Assembly: GCA_035235625.1 (NCBI GenBank)
Contig: CP141145.1
Location: 41,148,668-41,212,667 of the forward strand
DNA from: Saururus chinensis
Lineage: Eukaryota; Streptophyta; Magnoliopsida; Piperales; Saururaceae
DNA length: 64,000 nt
Direction: 5' to 3'
Part shown: positions 24,956 through 35,360 of the stretch, in pieces
Layout of the letters: the number at the start of each line of letters is the position of its first letter
Numbering within the stretch: the stretch's first letter is position 1
Notes under the pieces: generated by a model
Database searches by the model: none
Told to the model about the DNA's origin: nothing
What the model saw: only the letters and a program-made list of their open reading frames with translations
Made by a program: the position numbers and the translations under genes

Positions 24956-26641
24956 ATGAGTCACCGGTTCTTCCCCGCGGGGGTGCAACCGCTGCAGCGC
25001 GTGGAGAAACACGGCGGCAAGCCCCGGACCCATTTCCGTTGCTTGGTCGCCTCTTCCATCTCCCTCTTCTGGTTGGCCTTCTTCCTCCTCTTCTATTTCC
25101 GCCCCTCCTCCTTCCTCACCGCCGCCACCAGCGACCTCCAGTCCGCGGTGCCCATGGGCTACCACAACTCCGTCTCCCGAGACGACTCTGGCTCGCCGAG
25201 ACCGGCTCGTCCACTTGCTGGCACGCGCAATCAGACGTCCGCTCCGGCTCCAATCGTCCGACCACATCCTTCGACTTCTTCGTCCCCCCGAGTCGACTCC
25301 GGCACCAAACGACCCATCAATCATCCATCGCCTGCACCGGGCCCGGATCCCTGCTTGGGCCGATACATCTATGTTCACCGCCTCCCCAGCCGGTTCAACG
25401 AGGACATGCTCAAGGAGTGCAACCAGTTTAGCTACTGGACGTACATGTGCTCCTTCAAGTTCAACGCTGGCATGGGCACTGCACTCGGCAGCAAGGGGAG
25501 GGTTTTCTCCAAGAAGGGATGGTTTTCCACGCACCAATTCGCGTTGGATGTCATCTTCTACAATAGAATGAAACAGTACAAGTGTCTGACGAGCAACTCG
25601 TCCATGGCTTCCGCCATCTACGTACCATTCTATGCTGGTGTGGACATTGCTCGGCACCTCTGGCGGTATAATATTTCGGTCAGAGACGCGACCTCGCTGG
25701 ACCTGGTGAAGTGGATGGCACAGAAGCCTGAGTGGAAGGTGATGGGTGGCCGAGACCATTTCATGGTCGGAGGGAGGATCGCCTGGGACTTCCTAAGGCA
25801 GACAAACGTAGAGTCGGACTGGGGCAACCAGCTGCTGATGTTGCCGGAGGTCAAGAATATGACCATGCTTGTAATTGAGTCGAGTTCATATAGTGCAAAC
25901 GACTTCTCCATACCCTACCCGACCTATTTCCACCCTTCCAAGGATGGTGAGGTCTTTGAATGGCAAAGCAGGATGAGGCGGCTCAGAAGGACATGGCTCT
26001 TCTCCTTCGCAGGCGCCCGCCGGCCAAACTCAACCACTTCCATCCGTGACCAGATTATGGCCCAGTGCTCGGCTTCTAAGAAAGCTATGCTATTAAGATG
26101 TGATTTTGGCAAGAGCTGTTACCAACCAGCTAATGTCATGAAGATGTTCCAGAGCTCGGTTTTCTGCTTGCAGCCTCGGGGAGACTCACCCACAAGACGC
26201 TCGGCCTTTGATGCCATGTTGGCAGGTTGTATTCCTGTGTTTTTTCATCCGGGTTCTGCATATACACAGTACCGTTGGCATTTTCAGAAGAATCATACGA
26301 GCTACTCGGTGTTCATATCAGAGAATGATGTGGGAGAAGGAAAGATTAGTATAGAGAAAGTTTTACTTGATATCCCTGCGGAGACTGTGAGAGCGATGAG
26401 GGAGGTGGTGATAGGCTTGATACCAAGGATAATATATGCAGACCCAAGGTCCAGACTAGAGAAAATCGAAGATGCATTCGACCTGGCTGTCAAAGAAGTG
26501 ATTGATAGGGTCGAGAGAGTGAGGAAGGAGATGAAAGAGGGCAGCACTCATGGCTCGAGTGTTGAAGAAAAAAACAGTTGGAAGCATCCCATGGTGGGCC
26601 TCGAGGGTATGCATGAATGGGACTCTTTCTTCTCCGGTTAA
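24956..26641 (+). CDS. Xyloglucan galactosyltransferase-like protein (GT47, MUR3/KATAMARI1 family)
   Basis: Single-exon gene of 561 residues from ATG 24956. The frame runs 30 bp further upstream, but only from a TTG. It is a type II Golgi membrane protein: short basic N-terminus, one membrane segment at about 29-48 ('SSISLFWLAFFLLFYF'), a Pro/Ser-rich stem to about 130, then the exostosin domain from 'DPCLGRYIYVHRLP' (133) to about 490. Landmarks of the MUR3 subgroup are present: 'WFSTHQFALDVIFYNRM', 'DHFMVGGRIAWDF', 'FCLQPRGDSPTRRSAFDAML' and 'GCIPVFF'. In this family enzymes transfer galactose (or related sugars) from UDP-sugar to xyloglucan side chains in the Golgi. The frame is intact. 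Which sugar and position it uses cannot be told from sequence alone. Confidence 0.92.
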   Translation: MSHRFFPAGVQPLQRVEKHGGKPRTHFRCLVASSISLFWLAFFLLFYFRPSSFLTAATSDLQSAVPMGYHNSVSRDDSGSPRPARPLAGTRNQTSAPAPIVRPHPSTSSSPRVDSGTKRPINHPSPAPGPDPCLGRYIYVHRLPSRFNEDMLKECNQFSYWTYMCSFKFNAGMGTALGSKGRVFSKKGWFSTHQFALDVIFYNRMKQYKCLTSNSSMASAIYVPFYAGVDIARHLWRYNISVRDATSLDLVKWMAQKPEWKVMGGRDHFMVGGRIAWDFLRQTNVESDWGNQLLMLPEVKNMTMLVIESSSYSANDFSIPYPTYFHPSKDGEVFEWQSRMRRLRRTWLFSFAGARRPNSTTSIRDQIMAQCSASKKAMLLRCDFGKSCYQPANVMKMFQSSVFCLQPRGDSPTRRSAFDAMLAGCIPVFFHPGSAYTQYRWHFQKNHTSYSVFISENDVGEGKISIEKVLLDIPAETVRAMREVVIGLIPRIIYADPRSRLEKIEDAFDLAVKEVIDRVERVRKEMKEGSTHGSSVEEKNSWKHPMVGLEGMHEWDSFFSG

Positions 26642-28585
26642 GGATATAGACAAGGAAACAGATTGAAACCTAGCAAGGATTAGTACTGCAGTAGTGATTC
26701 TTCAATGAAGACAGAAATTGCAGATGCTCATGTACAAATTTGAATCGTCTGACACGCTTGTCATGGGTACACATCCTCATCGTACCACCAATATTACATT
26801 TTTTGTGTTTATTTCATACTTTTTATACCAAAAGTAGGTAGACATCGCATGTTGTTTTTAAACTTGTACTTCGTGGGAACATTGCAGTTCAAAACATTTG
26901 ATTCCGAATCACTTTTTTTTTTCCTATGCATACATGAACCGAGCAAAATTTACTAATGAACTGATCTGAGTGTTCACGAAGTTAACAGCTTTTGCCCGGA
27001 ATGCATATGGATTAGCCACATCCACCGTAGTGAAAGTCCACTTCCTTTTTTCTTCCTCGGGCTAATTAATGGCAGCTTAGTTTTGTTTCTGTTCAGTCTG
27101 GTAGAGGCCTTTCGTGACACAAGGTATGAGACGAAGGCTTAATGGGTTACTTAAAGGTACAGGCTTTTATCTCGAGGAGTGGAGTTCTCCGGTCTGGCTG
27201 CTTCAAGTTCGACAAACAGGGGCTGTCTACCCTGACCGGCCTCCATACCGTGGTACATAGTGGTTTTATCATGCTACATTATTGCCTGATACTCCTTCCG
27301 TTTTAAATTAATAGCTTTATTGAAAAGATTATTTTATATTAATAACTTTATTTTGTTTAATTTAGGTGATTAAGTACTTAAAAAAATATATCATAAGTTT
27401 ATTTTCCCTTGTAGTTTTACTATTAAAAAAATATTATTTTTTTAAATAAAATTATTAATATACAGGAACCTAACAAAGTCTTAGTACGGTCCCCAGAAAC
27501 CATGTACCATGCTGGGATCCAAGGACTCTAGTCAATGCAACCGTGAGGAAACATTTTTTTGATAAATATAAGACCAAGCCACCAAGGTATGTATGTTACC
27601 GCCTTGTCAACTGGTCCAAGCGACAATACCAGGGAAAAAAAAGAGTGGTTTATTTTAACCCCAGCTAAATGCATAAGGGACCGAAACTCCTTAGCTTGTT
27701 AGTACAAATAACTCGCAGCAGCACGAGCATTCGATGACATGCTTAACCAAAATATAAAAAGGAAACCAACAAGAAGTGGGAAGCATTTTACATGCCCTTA
27801 AAATTTAATATGGACACCCACATGGTAGTGCAGGTTAGTGTCATTATTTTTGACACTAACATATGTTAGCGTATATACTGTCAAATGTTAGCGTGTATAC
27901 TGTCAATCTTATGGATCAAGGGCTCCTATATGCGCGGCTTACGCAAAGCTCATTATTAATGAAGAGTATGAAAAATGTTTCCTGAGAAGTGATGGTTACT
28001 AATGAACATGGAACCACGTAAATATTTTGTTAGATGAAATAATTAGAGCCATTAGTTTGGTGAAGTAATAGTTCTTCTATTCCTGTTTCATTGTGGCGAT
28101 ATCTTTTTTTTGCCAACATGCCGAGAGTTTATACCATGTGAAATTTAAATCTTACTTTGAAGATCATTTTTATGATAATAAAAATAAATCGACAATATTT
28201 GCACATAATCAACATCATTGTTGTTATTTCCTGCAACTCTCGACTCCCACCTCCATTTGAAAACCACCTGTGATTTATTTCAACACTACTTTAAGGTCTA
28301 TTAATATCAAAAGAAAATAAAGGTCTGCCGTGCAGCTTAATTTAGCGGGGCAGTAAGGAGAAAACCTTTGCAAATATTGCATGTTTCATTTTTTTTCTTC
28401 TAAATTTTAGTAACAGTTTTATCTGAATTTTTTGTTTCATGTGAATGAATTGCACTGCATTTAGCAGCAAGATACATTTTGGTCACAGAAGGGTGTGCAT
28501 CTGAAGACTTACCTCGTTATCTAACGCAGATGGCATGTGAACTGCAAAGAGACCTGCTCTACTGCTAAAAAATAATTAAATAGTA
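26642..28585. other. 3' flank of the GT47 gene and repeat-bearing spacer
   Basis: The first 200 bp are likely 3'UTR. A Stowaway-like fragment starts near 27291 ('actccttccgttttaaatta') without a clear right end. A copy of the 22.2-kb hairpin repeat lies at about 27790-27990 ('aacatatgttagcgtatatac'). I see no gene. Confidence 0.35.
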
Positions 28586-28851
28586 CTCTCTCTGTCCCAA
28601 ATAAGTGTCGTTTTTGGTTTTGACACTGCACTCAAAAATATTAAATTTTGTTAACATGAAAAGTTGACAACCTTCAAATCATTCAGCCCACATCTAGTGT
28701 TTTAACAGGACTTCTTTTTCTTTACAAAGTTTTAACAAAACATTAAAAGAACACAACATACACCCAATTAAGCATAAGTCAAACAATAGAAAGGTCCCAG
28801 TAGTGTAGGCATATGGTCATACGAACGTATTTTATTAAGACGGAAGCAAGA
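28586..28851. mobile_element. Stowaway-like MITE
   Basis: Left end 'CTCTCTCTGTCCCAAATAAG' after a TA. The right end 'TTAAGACGGAAGCAAG' is an imperfect inverted form. About 265 bp, AT-rich, non-coding. Right end uncertain because of divergence. Confidence 0.45.
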
Positions 28852-30110
28852 GACACCCACTTGTAAGCTATTTCCTTAGACGTTCTCAGTTTCTCGTCTC
28901 TACACCTAATATTAACAAAAATATTATTATATACAAAAGAGGTGTAAGTTCCAATTACTACTTATACCCGGCTAGTCCAGGAAAGAAACAGATTAATTAT
29001 TTTACCCTTTTCAGTCACAGTTCAAAATAAATTGGGAACTGCATGAATAGAAACAAAATACACATATAGTCATAACTAATATCCCAAAAGGTCAATCAGC
29101 AGCAAATTTTTTGCACATTAACGTATTAATTATTACACATACTTCAGTCAAAACCTTCGCTATAGATGTCCAGACATTAATACTAGTTAGGGCTCCATCT
29201 GGTAGAGAGGTTCAAGCCATTTTCTTGAAGTGCTCAGCAAGCAATGGTCTAAAAACTTCTGCTGAAGTTGCTTCCTGCACACATAGCAGCAAGCGAGAAA
29301 AAAATAGCATTAGTGATGGAAATTGTATTCATAGAATTTAGTTATAAATGTAGGTTCCACAATAAAGAATAACCAGTCACAAAATTGATAAAATACATAC
29401 TAATAATCAAGGCAAACAATTGGACAAACAGGGATTCAGGCAGTAAAACATCTGAAAAAGTTGAAGACTCATTTGAGAAGACTTAGGTTAGTGCACTTAA
29501 CAGCTAGTCATAGTAGAGCTTCAAAGTAGACAAAAGTTTGCAAACAAATTCTAGTAGCCATCCTACACAAATACACAATTTCAGCAATTACATAGACCAA
29601 TTGCGGGTTTGTTTCACAAAATAATAATGGAAGTCGTGGAATCTGGGATTATTAATCATTCAGTACGGGTTGCAAAATAGTAAATAGATTGTTCAGTGCT
29701 TCCTCGATTGAGGTAATTTGTAGTTGTTGATAAGGCACTTTGTTAAGATACTATCATTACACTCGGGTCCAGCACTGTCATACAAAACAGAGCAACATTT
29801 GCACTCAATTCAGAAGTGCAAAAAGTTTGAATGCACCCTTCCACCCTATGATGTTTATATGTTCCCACGTCTGATTCTTCTGTTTATCTCTCCCTTTTTC
29901 GGTAAGAATGTTTCTACTTATCAACTCTCCCACCTACATTTCAACTATTCTGGTGTAACTGGGAAGCAACTCACCCTCTCATGTCCAATTTGTTGCCGTG
30001 CTGAAGTTAATTAATACTAATTGCTAAAAAATCACTATTCAACAATCAGCACTTTGTAACCATCCAGAACATGAGAGAACTAGTTGCAAAATTCAACACC
30101 ACAGTGCTAC

Positions 30111-30393
30111 CAAGGTTCATAATCTTGGATCTTGGTCTCGTCTCAGTTGACCAAAGAGAAGATATCTTGGAGAGATCATGTGAAATATTATCGCCATATC
30201 AATCACTTCAATAAAGGTCTTTCACATATAAATAGTGGCTCTAACTTTGATGTTCCAATGTAATAATTCAAGGGGAATAATTGGTGACCAAGATCTCGCT
30301 GAGACCATGTAAAAAGGCAAAATAACCAAGTTACATAATCTCTTGCCTCAGTACCTCTACTGAGACCGAGATCTCACAATATTGCAAACCTTG
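30111..30393. mobile_element. MITE with CAAGGTT...AACCTTG ends
   Basis: Imperfect inverted repeats of about 35 bp ('CAAGGTTCATAATCTTGG' and inverted 'CAAGGTTTGCAATATTG', each followed by 'GGTCTC(G)TCTCAGT'-like sequence). Flanked by TAC on both sides. About 283 bp, non-coding, inside an intron-like part of the decayed gene. Superfamily not assigned. Confidence 0.55.
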
Positions 30394-30467
30394 TACCCAA
30401 CACAAATATCAAGGAACATGCTTGCTTTGAAAGAATCTCTATCATTACAGGCAATTTCTTCAGGTTG

Positions 30468-30756
30468 TTGATAGCAGGCTTGGATTACCTGTTGAGTTCT
30501 TCATCTTCACTTGCAGCCTCGAACTCCATAACAAAGTGTTTCTACACTAAAATCAATTTCAGCACCGTTTTCTCAATCTTATTTTTCTTCTGCCAATCTT
30601 ATAGAGTTCCTTGATAGCAGGCTTGGATTACCTGTTGAGTTCTTCATCTTCTTCAGTTGCAGCCTCGAACTCCATAACAAAGTGTTTCTACACTAAAATC
30701 AATTTCAGCAACGTTTTTTCAATCTTCTTTTTCTTCTGCCAATCTTATAGAGTTCC
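30468..30756. repeat. 143-bp tandem duplication spanning a small exon
   Basis: Two near-identical units start at 30468 and 30611 with 'ttgatagcaggcttggatta'. The second has an extra 3 bp in the acidic run. Each unit contains a complete exon-like piece with acceptor and donor. Identity is high, so the duplication is recent compared with the surrounding decay. Confidence 0.85.
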
Positions 30757-31277
30757 TTGATTTCAATGCCTCCCCCTCCTTCTGCCAGCAAAAATTTTAA
30801 AACATAAAGAAAAAAAAGCTTTTCTTGACTGCATATATTACTCCACAGTTACACCATCCACCTCTCTATCAATCTATCCATAAGAGGATTGAACAAGCAA
30901 AATATATTTTCATATTAAATACAGTGGATTCCAGAATTGGCTGGATACTTATCCTACAACGCAGACACAACATAATCGTTAATGATAAATTCAAACCTGG
31001 TGAGCATCCCCAGCAGAAACATTATCACTGCCAAGCTCATCAGTGGGACGGATACCACTATCATCAATCCAGGCATCATCATCAAAGGTTCAAGTGTCTT
31101 CCCTATCATCCTACTCAAAAGAACTAGGGATTAAAAATTATAAAAGTTGAATAAGAAAACTAATTCTGATGAGAAGCAAGTATTTACCTCTGAATCAACC
31201 CAGCTAGAGCATCCTACATTTCTCTAATCTTAAAGTCCCATCCATGATCCTTTGCCCTCACAGAGGAACCCAATATC

Positions 31278-31646
31278 TGTTATGGATCTTTATTAGGCAG
31301 TTTCTATGATAGGCAGTTTATGTTTCATTAGGCAATTTCCATTTATAAGCTGAGGACTTAATTTATGCTTTCAATTAGTACGTGTTTTATGCTTTCAATT
31401 AGTAGTAGTTTCCTTGAATAAACACAGGCCTAAGAATTGGGACAAGTATATGTAAGGGCGATGATTGCCCTCCTTTTGAGGATAAGAAGAAACATCGATT
31501 CCTAAGTCTCTTCCTTCTCCAGTGTTGTCTCTTCCCTCTGTCCCTTCTTTCGTCCCTGCTGAAGACAGTTGTTAGCATAGGCTTTTCCCACTCTATTCCT
31601 CTATTTTCACCATTGTCAATCTGTGTAAGCCTTAGGGTTTACAACA
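31278..31646. mobile_element. Solo LTR, Ty1/copia-like
   Basis: A 369-bp element starting 'TGTTATGGATCTTTATTAGG' and ending 'CTTAGGGTTTACAACA', flanked by perfect 5-bp target duplications ATATC (31273-31277 and 31647-31651). No internal region, so it is a solo LTR left by recombination between two LTRs. It interrupts an exon-like stretch of the decayed gene. The perfect target duplication suggests it is fairly young. Confidence 0.8.
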
Positions 31647-31760
31647 ATATCTTGGACAACAACTTCCCATACTTTTGACCAGCCTTTGTCCCCATATCCT
31701 CTTTCCACTACTTCCGTCATTTTTGTGTTTTCTCCTTTTGATGAGGACTTGGTGCCTAAA

Positions 31761-33309
31761 AATCCCGTCCTTGCAAAGTCCATAAAATTGCACTCTCATC
31801 TAGAAAATTAATTGCACTGTCCTCATTTCTCTTCTTGGCTAGACATCTCTTGGATTATCTTTCAATGATCCACATTTATCTGTAGCACAATTAAAGATTG
31901 GTGTGGGTTATCCCTTGCATCTCGAGTTATCCTCTTCTGGTCAACTCCCAATGGGACAGCACGTTAATAGCTATCCATCTTCATCTTGGTATTTGGTACT
32001 TGTAATTATCCAAACAGAACTCAAAATAGTACTTACTTTGGACCGGTAGAAAGATAATATCAATTTGATTGAGATAAAATAAAAAAACTTATAAATTCAA
32101 AGAAGAAGGAAACTTTAACATACACCTTTCACTATTTAGAAACAAAAGACACCAAAAAGTTAGGAAACATATATACCATTTTAATTATACACCTTGTGTT
32201 ACCAGTGCACTGCACAAAGTATAAAAGTTTCATTCACCTAAAGATGAATAATGCACAGAAGCAACATCAGTTTCCTTCTCTGAATGCTAGGGAACAAGAA
32301 GCCATATTCTCAATAACTCTAATTCTTTTCACTGAAAGAGATACAAGCTCGAGGACAACAACACAGAGTTCCATTTAATCAAAGGACCAACTAGTCAACT
32401 TATACAGAAGCTTGCAAATCCCTTCAAACCAGATCAATGAATAATAGAAAATAAAACCTACAATGAAATTGATCAAGATAAGCATTTAATAACTACAGAA
32501 ACCGGATTCTCATTGTTCCACTTGTTCCTCTTCATAAGAACAAGCAAACTCAATATTGGCAGTGAAAGAGAGAAAAAAAAATTTCCAGAACTAGCAAGGG
32601 TAATTCAAAAGCATTGTCACAAAGTTCAAATTCGGTTCTATTTGACGAGGGGTTAATTCAGTTGGGCTTGAAAAAATTAGGATAAGTTGGGGGAAATGTG
32701 GAAAATTTTGGTGGTGTAAAGGGCAATGATAAAAGATAAAACACTATGCACTACAACAACCGAACACTACCAAAACATTTAAAGATCATAACATGCACAT
32801 AGAATTTAAATGCAAAACGACTCAAATGGGAAAACAAAATAGAATCAGTCGATATACCATTGCAATAGCCTCAGCAATCTATATCTGAAGTCAACATCTT
32901 GAGACATTCGACTTTGGAAAATAATCCGTCAATAAGTGTCATCCAATGGTGTAGCCCCTATAAAAGCAACCATAAAGGCATAAAAATGATGCCTTATAAT
33001 GGCATTAACCAACTGGTAGAGTTGTATTTTTTTATTTACCATACAACAAGTATCCCACCAGACCTAGAAGTTCAATTTGACAAGCCAATTTTTGGACAAC
33101 AGCATAGAGAATAAAAATACAACCAAAATCATTAACTTAACAATGGACCAACAATATTTTTAATAGGAAAAAACACAAATAAGAGGCACAAAAAGTAAAG
33201 CTCCATGTTAAACTATATCAAAATTTGCAAGTCTCAAATATCCAAAATATCAAGTACATAATCAAACATTAATGGTCTCCACATAATCTCACTCTATGCC
33301 ACCAAACCG
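31761..33309. other. Spacer downstream of the hAT-derived gene
   Basis: AT-rich sequence with short exon-like scraps on the minus strand (for example near 32870) but no supportable gene. It probably includes the 3'UTR of the hAT-derived gene ending at 33310. Confidence 0.3.
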
Positions 33310-35360
33310 TTAATTTTTTTCTTTTCTATCAGTAATCAACTCATCTTGTTCAGGAAAAACATTGATGTGTTCTAAAAAAATTGGCTTCAAAAGATCTCCT
33401 TGAATTGCATTAATTTTCTTCAAATGAAGGTTCATCCTCACAAAAACAGGATCATTAAGTGTATTTTGCTCTAATATATTTCTCCTTTTTGAAAGAGCTG
33501 CTTCAAATGCGCTCCAACTTCTTACACAAGCGGATACACTACATGGTTGGCTTAACAACCTCGTTGCTACTCTTTGAAGTTCGGAAAACTTATCAACTAC
33601 AAGTGCGAACCGCCACCAATCACCTTCACATGATTTAAAAGGAATGAATCAGTAATTACGAAATAATGTATCATAAAAGTACATGTAAAATAATCCTTAC
33701 TCGGATGTTTGGAGTGAATAGTCATCTTTGCTAGTGATGCAAATAAATTGGACTTGAAACCAATATAATCCATCAATTGGTTGTTAAATGCTTCTCTTTC
33801 ATGATCAGTGCTAATCATCTTTTGAAGAGCTATTGATATCCCCTCATCGACATAGCTATCATGCTTTACAAACTTGTCATAGTACAAATGTTGATTGAGG
33901 AGAGCTGCTAAAGCATGGAGGGGATGATGCAACTGGTTCCATCTATTATCAATTATCTCCCAATAGGGTTCGTATTTGCATAGCACTCCATCATAGTATT
34001 TAGCTATTGTCTCTTTTGCTCTATCTACAGCTTCATATACATACCCTAAAGTTGCTCTTTCACTATCAACCATTTTCAGCACCCTCAAAAGAGGTTCAAT
34101 CACAGCAATCACTTCCTTCCCATCTTCCCAAAAATTGGTACCTTGTATGAGATTAGTTACATCTACTCCCTCTAGGCTTTTTGTTTGAGATAATGCTCTC
34201 CATTCATTTGATGCCACCATAAATTTTAAAGCTTCCTCTTGTTTTATTATTGACTGCAACGCAAAAAAATTGGTTGCAAATTGTGTAGGTGTTGATCTCT
34301 TTAACTCATTCCCTTTTGCATAAACCTTCATACAATTCAACACATGATTATCCTTGTAGATAAAGTTCTTTATATCTTTTGCTTTTTTTATTGTCTCCTT
34401 CACCTTTAGTATTTCTCTGTCAATGTCTTCTAGCATTAACTCCAAACACTCTGAAGCACAACATGTTTTCAATACGTGAGGCATCTCTTCTTCTAAGACA
34501 TGCCTAACAGTAGTGTAGTTTGTAGTATTGTCTGCTATGATTTGAACAACATTCTCCCTCCCAACATGCTCATCAATTCCACGAGTAATAAAATCAGCAA
34601 GCAATTTTGGATCATTTATTTTTCCCTCCACTGATTCTGAACATATGAAGATGGTACCTCTGATTGAAGATGCTAATAAATAAATGTGATTTCTACCTTT
34701 CAAATCTTTCCATCCATTCGACATAATTGTGCAGCCCATTTCGGCCCATGATTCTTTCACTTCCTTCACATAAGTATCCACTTCCTCTCTCCAAGAGTGC
34801 AACAACTTAGTCCTCATAGTTTCACTGCTAGGTGGAATGTAACCTGGACCATGGTTGGCTATAGAAGCCACTGCAGCTATAAACTCCGGTGCACTTGCAA
34901 CATCGAAATCAATATCATTTAAAACAAAAAACCTTGCAATTGCTAAATCAACAATTTCCTTATCTCTTTTCCTAAGGTGCTCATTTATAATAGTTTCTGA
35001 TCTTCCTACATGTTGTTGATCACCTTCTCGATTACTAGTACCAAATGGCATCATTGAGAGCATCACATTAGAGGTTGAACCCGCTGAGGAAGTAGAAGTT
35101 ACACCTGACATTCGCACTAATTTAAGAGCACTTTTCCTTCTCTTCTTTCCCACTTCTTCACATAACCCTTGGGCATATGCTTGTACTGAATCTGGAGCCA
35201 CTTGACACAACTTTATATCATGTCCTGCTAACCTTCCCAAATGAAACTTCATCCTGGTCACCGAACAAAAGAACTCTTCCTTACAATAGTTACATCTTAT
35301 TTTATTCCCAGGTCCAACCTTCTCCATATGCTCCCAAATTTTCTCCTTTTGTCTAGGCAT
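33310..35360 (-). CDS. hAT-transposase-derived BED/DUF659 protein, probably domesticated
   Basis: Two coding exons, 33701-35360 and 33310-33623, joined by a 77-bp GT-AG intron, give one open frame of 657 residues. Domains in order: BED-type zinc finger (about 8-52, 'CNYC' then 'RMKFHLGRLAGHDIKLC'); linker; DUF659/hAT catalytic core (about 160-330); insertion and RNase-H-like part; and hAT C-terminal dimerisation region after 'DWWRFALVVDKF' (555 on). Expected catalytic positions: the usual 'SDGW' Asp is Asn215 ('MSNGWKD'), the Asp of 'IIADNTTNY' (277) is kept, and the usual 'CERNWS' Glu is Val587 ('CVRSWS'). It is therefore unlikely to transpose but has stayed open, as in DAYSLEEPER-like host genes. 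A 5' non-coding exon may lie near 37078-37200. Confidence 0.8.

Larger units (their letters stand above)
29212..31760 (-). pseudogene. Unidentified decayed multi-exon gene
   Basis: Several exon-like pieces with splice sites on the minus strand: 31652 and up plus 31188-31272 (one exon split by a solo LTR, with 'GSSVRAKDHGWDFKIREM' then a stop in frame); about 30997-31085 ('FDDDAWIDDSGIRPTDELG'); 30632-30687 and 30489-30541 (the same small exon twice, 'MEFEAATEEDEELNR' and 'MEFEAASEDEELNR'); and 29212-29274, a last exon 'EATSAEVFRPLLAEHFKKMA' with stop. The acidic character is clear but I do not recognise the family. The in-frame stop and the LTR in an exon argue that it no longer makes the full protein. 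Intact 3' exons could still be part of a shorter transcript. Confidence 0.4.

Noticed and set aside
24911-25759. Minus-strand open frame of 282 residues
   Set aside because: Lies antisense within the GT47 gene, has low-complexity Gly/Glu runs and no domain.
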